Source: a virus
Length of the DNA stretch: 35,617 bases
Direction: 5' to 3' (one strand)
Virus record (IMG/VR): IMGVR_UViG_3300022934_000070
Location: 1-35,617 of that record
Shown: in pieces, positions 31,898 to 35,617 of the stretch
Numbering within the stretch: position 1 is the stretch's first letter
Layout: the number at the start of each line of letters is the position of its first letter
Translations under genes and position numbers: made by a program
The notes under the pieces: generated by a model
What the model was told of the DNA's origin: nothing
Database searches by the model: none
What the model saw: the letters and a program-made list of their open reading frames with translations, nothing else

Positions 31898-31912
31898 CTA
31901 AACTCCGTTTAG
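31898..31912 (-). promoter_or_regulatory. Shine-Dalgarno hairpin before the first leftward gene
   Basis: CTAAAC-GGA-GTTTAG on the transcript, six-base perfect arms around the GGA loop, two bases before the ATG. A second small stem, GAGGC-CGTT-GCCTC, lies just upstream. Confidence 0.75.
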
Positions 31913-32097
31913 TTGGTTGGTGAGGCCGTTGCCTCGAAAGCCCTTACTTCGTAACCTGATTTTGCTGGAAATGTCAACGAAAAAACTGTGCGCGATTTCT
32001 CCTGCGCATTATGCGTGGGGAAACAGGCGTGAAGTTTTCCCTGTGTGTGTATGTGCATCATGCGTATGCGTGAGGGGGTAGGGTGTTTCGGATTGAC

Positions 32098-32117
32098 TGT
32101 ATAGCTATGGCTATACA
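32098..32117. repeat. Inverted repeat TGTATAGC / GCTATACA
   Basis: Eight-base perfect arms with a four-base loop (TATG). Both arms contain TATA-like sequence, so it may overlap a promoter or operator for the leftward unit. Confidence 0.6.
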
Positions 32118-32205
32118 AAATAGATGCATCAGCAATTCAACTTCGTTGCAATTCTGTAAAACCTGACTTCACAAGTCATCCTTTGGATGGCAACTGATAC
32201 CATAA

Positions 32206-32221
32206 CAGTTGTTTACAACTG
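32206..32221. repeat. Inverted repeat CAGTTG / CAACTG
   Basis: Six-base perfect arms with a TTTA loop. A third CAACTG lies at 32191. One of several short palindromes clustered in the intergenic region. Confidence 0.5.
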
Positions 32222-32258
32222 ACTGTTTTGGAAAACATACAGCATTTTCAATGCTTTA

Positions 32259-32274
32259 AGTCCAAGGTTGGACT
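32259..32274 (-). repeat. Variant of the 16-bp palindrome, copy 7
   Basis: AGTCCAAGGTTGGACT on the + strand keeps both seven-base arms but has GG in the centre instead of CA. It is the only copy in the main intergenic region and the only variant. Confidence 0.75.
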
Positions 32275-32333
32275 AAGTTGGCTCTTACCATACGCTATGC
32301 AGAGGCATAATGCGGCACATACAGGCATGGTAA

Positions 32334-32361
32334 GGCGGGGTAGGCGGGGGCCACCGGGGGG
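32334..32361 (+). other. G-tract cluster (possible quadruplex)
   Basis: G-runs of two to six bases (GGCGGGG, GGCGGGGG, GGGGGG) lie within 28 bases, and further G-runs occur near 32074, 32483 and 32520. This is unlike the AT-rich surroundings and all on the + strand. A quadruplex is possible; so is simple composition bias. Confidence 0.4.
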
Positions 32362-32441
32362 TAGCGTGGATATATATACAGAGAAATACACAGATTAGGA
32401 AAATTAAGTGTTAACCACAGGAACAACTGACACTACCTATA

Positions 32442-32458
32442 TGCACAAGTATTGTGCA
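32442..32458. repeat. Inverted repeat TGCACAA / TTGTGCA
   Basis: Seven-base perfect arms with a GTA loop, three bases before another stem, TGCCTA-AAAAA-TAGGCA (32461-32477). Two adjacent hairpins about 50 bases upstream of the consensus promoter. Confidence 0.55.
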
Positions 32459-32525
32459 ACTGCCTAAAAAATAGGCAACTGTAGGGGGTGTATGGACCCA
32501 TTTGAACTTTTTTGAAAGAGGGGGG

Positions 32526-32554
32526 TTGACAGCCAATAGAAAATCTGGTATAAT
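32526..32554 (+). promoter_or_regulatory. Consensus sigma70 promoter for the rightward genes
   Basis: TTGACA and TATAAT are both perfect and separated by exactly 17 bases. Transcription should start near 32561, about 195 bases before the first gene. It is preceded by a G-run and followed at once by CACTTAAAGTG, a likely operator. Strong host-type promoters of this kind drive early expression before any phage factor exists. Confidence 0.9.
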
Positions 32555-32570
32555 TATGTATAACTAAACA

Positions 32571-32581
32571 CACTTAAAGTG
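32571..32581. promoter_or_regulatory. Palindrome CACTTAAAGTG next to the promoter start site
   Basis: Five-base arms around one A, centred about 15 bases after the expected start site, with ACACTTA heptamers at 32570, 32584 and 32631. Placement suits a repressor operator. Confidence 0.5.
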
Positions 32582-32685
32582 ATACACTTAAATGTCTATA
32601 TAATAATTCTTAAAAAACTCTATAACTATAACACTTAACTGTACATAAGTTAGTCTCTACTAAATTTTCTTTGTTAATACACTCT

Positions 32686-32699
32686 AAGTGATAACACTT
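32686..32699. promoter_or_regulatory. Inverted repeat AAGTG-ATAA-CACTT in the leader
   Basis: Same half-site as the promoter-proximal palindrome and the 26-bp elements. A perfect ten-base palindrome, CTTGTACAAG, follows at 32732-32741 just before the first gene. Confidence 0.5.
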
Positions 32700-32754
32700 G
32701 TACTATACCCCACGTACCAACTAATTCGTACCTTGTACAAGAAAGTGCTTGACA

Positions 32755-32967
32755 ATGGCTAAAAAATCTGTAAAACTATACACAGACAATGTACTTGATG
32801 CATTTTACGATGCTATCCGTACTAATTCATTAGACCGACTGCACATACCGCATAGCGATGTATTCTATGTGCGTAGTGCTGTTGAAGCCCACTATGGGCG
32901 TTCATTTACTTTGAAGCATGTAGAAGATGCGATGAGAGCAGAGGGGTGGACAGAGAAAGATGAGTGA
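32755..32967 (+). CDS. First rightward gene, small hypothetical protein (70 aa)
   Basis: MAKKSVKLYTDNVLDAFYDA, then RLHIPHSDVFYVRSAVEAHY and FTLKHVEDAMRAEGWTEKDE. The end resembles a helix pair of a small winged or helix-turn-helix-like fold (LKHVEDAMRAEGW), so a DNA-binding role is possible. The ATG is used rather than a TTG two codons earlier. The ribosome site is weak (AGAAAG). It lies after a long palindrome-containing leader. Confidence 0.6.
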   Translation: MAKKSVKLYTDNVLDAFYDAIRTNSLDRLHIPHSDVFYVRSAVEAHYGRSFTLKHVEDAMRAEGWTEKDE

Positions 32968-33179
32968 TGGTTTCATTCTTCCTATACCTATCTGTGATTA
33001 TCACAGTGGATGGACAAGTTAAAACGCACACTGAAGTTGTACAGCAATGTCCTACCACAGAGCAGGTGATGCAATGGCATCAGTCTATGGTAGCGTCAGG
33101 TGAGATAGTTGACTGGAGAGCCAAGTGTACACCGCATACGTTTGACATGCCAATGCCCGAAAAAGGATTAAGCACGTAA
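32967..33179 (+). CDS. Small secreted or membrane-anchored protein (71 aa or less)
   Basis: The N-terminus MVSFFLYLSVIITVDGQVKT is a hydrophobic helix like a signal peptide, followed by a soluble domain with two cysteines (VVQQCPTTEQVMQWHQSMVA, then RAKCTPH) that could form a disulphide in the periplasm. The start overlaps the previous stop. Role unknown; envelope modification or exclusion is possible. Confidence 0.55.
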   Translation: MVSFFLYLSVIITVDGQVKTHTEVVQQCPTTEQVMQWHQSMVASGEIVDWRAKCTPHTFDMPMPEKGLST

Positions 33180-33472
33180 TGGCTATACCTGAGAGAGTCA
33201 AAAACAAAATGAAAGAGGAAGGTCTGTCTGGCGTTAACAAACCCAAACGGACACCTAACCACCCAACTAAATCACACTGCGTGATGGCATCAGAAGGTGG
33301 CAAGTATAAGTTTATACGCTTCGGTCAGCAGGGCGTAAAAGGTGCTGGCAAAAATCCTACGACAGCAAAGGATAAAGCACGTAAGAAGTCGTACTATGCA
33401 CGGCACAATGCGCAGGGTAAACCTACCACTAAGCTGTCTGCTAAATATTGGTCACATAAAGTTAAGTGGTAA
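33179..33472 (+). CDS. DUF6321-like basic protein (97 aa)
   Basis: MAIPERVKNKMKEEGLSGVN, KPKRTPNHPTKSHCVMASEG, IRFGQQGVKGAGKNPTTAKD, KARKKSYYARHNAQGKPTTK and KYWSHKVKW match a common marine phage family (DUF6321) of unknown function. It is strongly basic. In other phages it lies near structural genes. The start overlaps the previous stop (TAATG). Confidence 0.8.
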   Translation: MAIPERVKNKMKEEGLSGVNKPKRTPNHPTKSHCVMASEGGKYKFIRFGQQGVKGAGKNPTTAKDKARKKSYYARHNAQGKPTTKLSAKYWSHKVKW

Positions 33473-33484
33473 GGAGAATACACT

Positions 33485-33877
33485 ATGGCTGATAAACTAT
33501 CTGATAAAACTACAGGTCAGCTACGTGCCATGCTGGATAAAAATAGCGGTGCTACAGCTACACAAGTGCGGTCTGCACTCAATGAGTTAAAGAAGCGTGG
33601 TGAAGAAACTCCACCTGCATCACTCGTATTGGGTGGACGTAAAATGAAAAAAGGTGGTATGCTTACAAAGAAAGTTCCTGTCATTACAATTGGCGTAGGC
33701 ATGGCTGAGTTTCCTAAAGGCAAAAAGAAAACACAGATGATGCGTGGGGGTATGGCAAATGGTAAGGCACATATGTATTCTAACGGTGGTTCAGTGACAG
33801 ACAATGCTGGTCTACGTGCATTGAAAGCTAGTGGCCCAAAAGGTTTGGAAGCCTATAACAAAATTAAAAACTCGTAA
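33485..33877 (+). CDS. Basic protein with Gly-Lys motifs (130 aa)
   Basis: A helical N-terminus (TTGQLRAMLDKNSGATATQV, RSALNELKKRGEETPP) is followed by MKKGGMLTKK, MMRGGMANGK and MYSNGG. The KKGG/MRGG elements recur in the neighbours at 34394 and 35215 and in the virion protein at 4589. AAGGAG is eight bases before the ATG. Possible virion or DNA-associated protein. Confidence 0.6.
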   Translation: MADKLSDKTTGQLRAMLDKNSGATATQVRSALNELKKRGEETPPASLVLGGRKMKKGGMLTKKVPVITIGVGMAEFPKGKKKTQMMRGGMANGKAHMYSNGGSVTDNAGLRALKASGPKGLEAYNKIKNS

Positions 33878-34401
33878 TGCATCCAGTAGAAGCTGACATA
33901 CGTAAGTGGTCGCATGATTTCCTAGAAGTACCCAACAAAAAACTTAACGGCCTACCACCCTGCCCCTATGCAAAACAAGCATGGTTAGACGATAAGGTAT
34001 CCTTCAGTATTAATACTGGTATAGAAGGATTGATAGACGAAGTTAAAAAGTTTGAGCAGCACAACTATGATATAGTAGTATGGGCTAATCAATACTTACC
34101 CGACATGGAATACCTAGATGGATATTGCGATGGCATAAATGAAGCCATGTCCATAGCAGGTAAAGATATGCACCTCATGGTGTTTCATCCAGACTATGAC
34201 GCTGAAGAGGCGGGTCTGGACTTTCTCATTAACGAGGATGCAAAAGATGACGGTCTTGTGTACTGCATGGTGTTTGTACAAAGACTATCTACGCTAGACG
34301 ATGCAGCACTTAGTCTGGAGAAGTCTGGTTATTATAAACACTTTCCAGAGGAAGTGTATCAAAGCCTAGTATTAGATAGAAGGGAACTTAGAAATGGCTA
34401 A
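33877..34401 (+). CDS. Conserved-type hypothetical protein (174 aa)
   Basis: WSHDFLEVPNKKLNGLPPCP, then YAKQAWLDDKVSF, resembles the opening of DUF1415-like proteins and of cyanophage proteins of unknown role. Later parts are acidic and alpha/beta-like (DIVVWANQYLPDMEYLDGYC, DMHLMVFHPDYDAEEAGLDF). Start overlaps the previous stop; no separate ribosome site. The family assignment is tentative. Confidence 0.55.
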   Translation: MHPVEADIRKWSHDFLEVPNKKLNGLPPCPYAKQAWLDDKVSFSINTGIEGLIDEVKKFEQHNYDIVVWANQYLPDMEYLDGYCDGINEAMSIAGKDMHLMVFHPDYDAEEAGLDFLINEDAKDDGLVYCMVFVQRLSTLDDAALSLEKSGYYKHFPEEVYQSLVLDRRELRNG

Positions 34402-34714
34402 TGATAATAAAGGAATGTCTGCTGCAGAAATTAACAGACGTATGAAAGAAGAAATGAATGCTGTAAAATCTCGTCTTAAAGACCAAGGACTAGATGATAT
34501 GGAAATCAAGCAAATTATGCAGGACTACTTTGTTAAAGCTGCACCAAAGAAAAAAGCAAAGAAAATGGTTGCGGCACGTGGTGGCGTAGCTAAAAAGAAA
34601 ATGATGCGTGGTGGTGTTGCTAAGAAAACACAACCAAAGCGTATGCGTGGCGGCGGCATGGCTAAAATGGCTAAAAAGAAAATGATGCGTGGCGGAGTGG
34701 CGAAAAAGAAATAA
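34394..34714 (+). CDS. Histone-like basic repeat protein (106 aa)
   Basis: Residues 1-55 are a charged helix (MSAAEINRRMKEEMNAVKSR). The rest is a Lys/Arg/Gly array of four imperfect repeats: ARGGVAKKK, MMRGGVAKK, MRGGGMAKM and MMRGGVAKKK. This resembles H1-type tails or nucleoid-compaction peptides and suggests DNA or RNA binding, perhaps inside the virion. AGGG lies about nine bases before the ATG. Confidence 0.6.
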   Translation: MANDNKGMSAAEINRRMKEEMNAVKSRLKDQGLDDMEIKQIMQDYFVKAAPKKKAKKMVAARGGVAKKKMMRGGVAKKTQPKRMRGGGMAKMAKKKMMRGGVAKKK

Positions 34715-34833
34715 TGAAACGTCAAGCAATCAAATATCTGGGATGGGCTTTGCTTTATATGGGCAAGCCCTTTACCTGTATTGGCAACTGGTTCTGGAAG
34801 TTGCATCGTAAAGTATTGGACTGGAATAAGTAA
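34714..34833 (+). CDS. Small basic aromatic protein (39 aa)
   Basis: MKRQAIKYLGWALLYMGKPF followed by TCIGNWFWKLHRKVLDWNK. An amphipathic, Trp-rich helix with basic ends may sit at a membrane. It is coupled to both neighbours (TAATG overlaps), which supports a real gene. Unknown function. Confidence 0.55.
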   Translation: MKRQAIKYLGWALLYMGKPFTCIGNWFWKLHRKVLDWNK

Positions 34834-35201
34834 TGGTACAACCCATTTCATATGATACAGCAACAGAAAGTGTAGCTGTAACCGCTACATCAGGCGGTGC
34901 TAGTGCTAATGTTCTGTACACAGTTCCAAATCTGCACGATGCTACTGTAGAGTTTTTTCACGTAAGTAATGGTTCTTCTTCTACAGACAATATATCAGTA
35001 CAGTGGTATCACAAAGAAGACGATGCGTACTACACAATCGTAAATAACAAATCTGTTGCAGGTAATGATGTATATAATATGATTACATCTGACCGTCTTC
35101 ATCTTCACTCTGGTGACAAGATTGTTGTATTTAATGGCGGTGGCAACATGGGCGTTACTATTTCATGCAAAGAATACTATAATCCAGCACGTGGTAACTA
35201 G
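34833..35201 (+). CDS. Probable virion-type beta protein (122 aa)
   Basis: Beta-rich and Ser/Asn-rich: YTVPNLHDATVEFFHVSNGS, DNISVQWYHKEDDAYYTIVN and GDKIVVFNGGGNMGVTISCK. This is like a single beta-sandwich domain of head decoration, head-tail or tail proteins in marine phages. It suggests the rightward unit leads into structural genes. TAATG overlap with the previous gene. Confidence 0.55.
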   Translation: MVQPISYDTATESVAVTATSGGASANVLYTVPNLHDATVEFFHVSNGSSSTDNISVQWYHKEDDAYYTIVNNKSVAGNDVYNMITSDRLHLHSGDKIVVFNGGGNMGVTISCKEYYNPARGN

Positions 35202-35214
35202 GAGAACAGGAGAT

Positions 35215-35577
35215 ATGCCCCTTACAACTAAAGGTTCTAAGATTAAATCTGCTATGACTAAGAAGTATGGGGAGAAGAAGGGTGAACAAATCTTCTATGC
35301 ATCAGCTAACAAAGGAACAATTAGTGGCGTGGAGAAAAAGCAAGAACTCAAGAAAGGTGGGGCAGTTAGAAAAACTCGCAAATCGAAGGTCACTAAAACG
35401 AAGAGCAAAAGTAGAGTTAATGAAGCTGGCAACTACACTAAGCCAGCACTGAGAAAAAGATTATTTGAAAAGATTAAAGCTGGCTCACGCGGCGGTAAGC
35501 CCGGTCAGTGGTCAGCACGTAAAGCGCAGTTACTAGCCCTTGAGTACAAAAAAGCTGGTGGTGGATATAAAAACTAG
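35215..35577 (+). CDS. DUF5872-like basic protein (120 aa)
   Basis: MPLTTKGSKIKSAMTKKYGE, then GEQIFYASANKGTISGVEKK is a common phage opening. The middle is a Lys/Arg-rich linker with KKGGAVRKTRK. The end, GNYTKPALRKRLFEKIKAGS followed by GGKPGQWSARKAQLLALEYK, matches DUF5872. GGAG precedes the ATG closely. Probably nucleic-acid-associated; biochemical role unknown. Confidence 0.75.
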   Translation: MPLTTKGSKIKSAMTKKYGEKKGEQIFYASANKGTISGVEKKQELKKGGAVRKTRKSKVTKTKSKSRVNEAGNYTKPALRKRLFEKIKAGSRGGKPGQWSARKAQLLALEYKKAGGGYKN

Positions 35578-35584
35578 TATAGTA

Positions 35585-35617
35585 ATGTTCTGCGTCATAT
35601 CTGCTAATGCAGTAGAA
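35585..35617 (+). CDS. Start of a further gene (truncated by the window edge)
   Basis: An ATG seven bases after the previous stop opens MFCVISANAVE and runs off the window. The hydrophobic beginning could be a signal peptide. Too short to identify, and no clear ribosome site is visible. Confidence 0.3.
   Translation, partial: MFCVISANAVE

Larger units (their letters stand above)
31913..32754. other. Divergent intergenic regulatory region / candidate origin
   Basis: About 840 bases without a convincing gene separate the leftward and rightward units. It holds several perfect hairpins, G-tracts, one variant of the 16-bp palindrome, repeated ACACTTA/TAAGTGT heptamers and a consensus rightward promoter followed by an AT-rich leader of nearly 200 bases. 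The short frame at 31909-32118 has no ribosome site. A clear leftward promoter was not found. Origin function is inference from position and repeat content. Confidence 0.6.

Noticed and set aside
31909-32118. Leftward frame of about 69 codons in the intergenic region
   Set aside because: It begins with TTG, has no ribosome site and spans the TGTATAGC hairpin. The composition is not protein-like.
32281-32360. tRNA gene in the GC-rich stretch
   Set aside because: No cloverleaf could be built: the TTACCAT/ATGGTAA pair encloses too short a segment and there is no T-loop or D-loop sequence. No tRNA was seen elsewhere.
32461-32477. Terminator TGCCTA-AAAAA-TAGGCA
   Set aside because: No T-run follows on either strand and the stem is weak, so it is listed only as a hairpin.

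Overview
The window is about 35.6 kb of a tailed double-stranded DNA phage genome, most probably a marine podovirus of the HMO-2011 type, a group known from SAR116, Roseobacter and related marine Alphaproteobacteria. The main clue is a family-A DNA polymerase with a DnaJ-type zinc-binding insert (two CxxC pairs) between its exonuclease and polymerase domains. Supporting clues are a T7-like replication set (TOPRIM primase, DnaB/RecA-type helicase, endonuclease I, PD-(D/E)XK exonuclease, ssDNA-binding candidate), a B12-dependent ribonucleotide reductase, a MazG-like enzyme, a tyrosine integrase, and small basic proteins of types seen in marine phages. Terminase, portal, capsid and lysis genes are not visible, so this is part of a larger genome. 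The host assignment is inference.

Layout. Bases 1-12468 (+) carry the end of the structural module: receptor-binding and tail-fibre genes with two copies of a small tail-fibre assembly chaperone, then a Gln/Ala-rich repeat protein, small proteins, a coiled-coil protein and an 1168-residue probable internal virion/ejection protein. A hairpin terminator at 12475-12492 separates this from the opposing unit. Bases 12496-31895 (-) form one tightly packed leftward unit with many start/stop overlaps. It begins near 31.9 kb with small early genes, passes a run of small hypothetical genes, the integrase, primase, helicase, polymerase, ssDNA-binding candidate and nucleases, and ends with ribonucleotide reductase and MazG. 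About ten of its genes are under 60 codons. Bases 31913-32754 are a palindrome-rich, G-tract-containing intergenic region with a perfect-consensus sigma70 promoter (TTGACA-N17-TATAAT) facing right. Bases 32755-35617 (+) carry small genes, several of them very basic.

How the genes work together. Primase, helicase, polymerase, ssDNA-binding candidate, endonuclease I and exonuclease form a self-contained replication and recombination set. The exonuclease and other nuclease-like proteins could recycle host DNA, and the B12-dependent reductase and MazG would shape the nucleotide pool. The integrase suggests a temperate or formerly temperate lifestyle, but no repressor is recognisable.

The most unusual signals are regulatory. 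(1) Six leftward genes have their Shine-Dalgarno GGA placed as the loop of a hairpin whose arms differ in sequence from gene to gene but remain complementary, an RNA-like covariation pattern. (2) A 16-bp palindrome, AGTCCAATGTTGGACT on the transcribed (-) sense, occurs six times in the same orientation plus one variant in 28.3-32.3 kb, mostly just upstream of genes and twice in frame inside coding sequence. (3) A composite element of that palindrome plus a 26-bp inverted repeat is duplicated.
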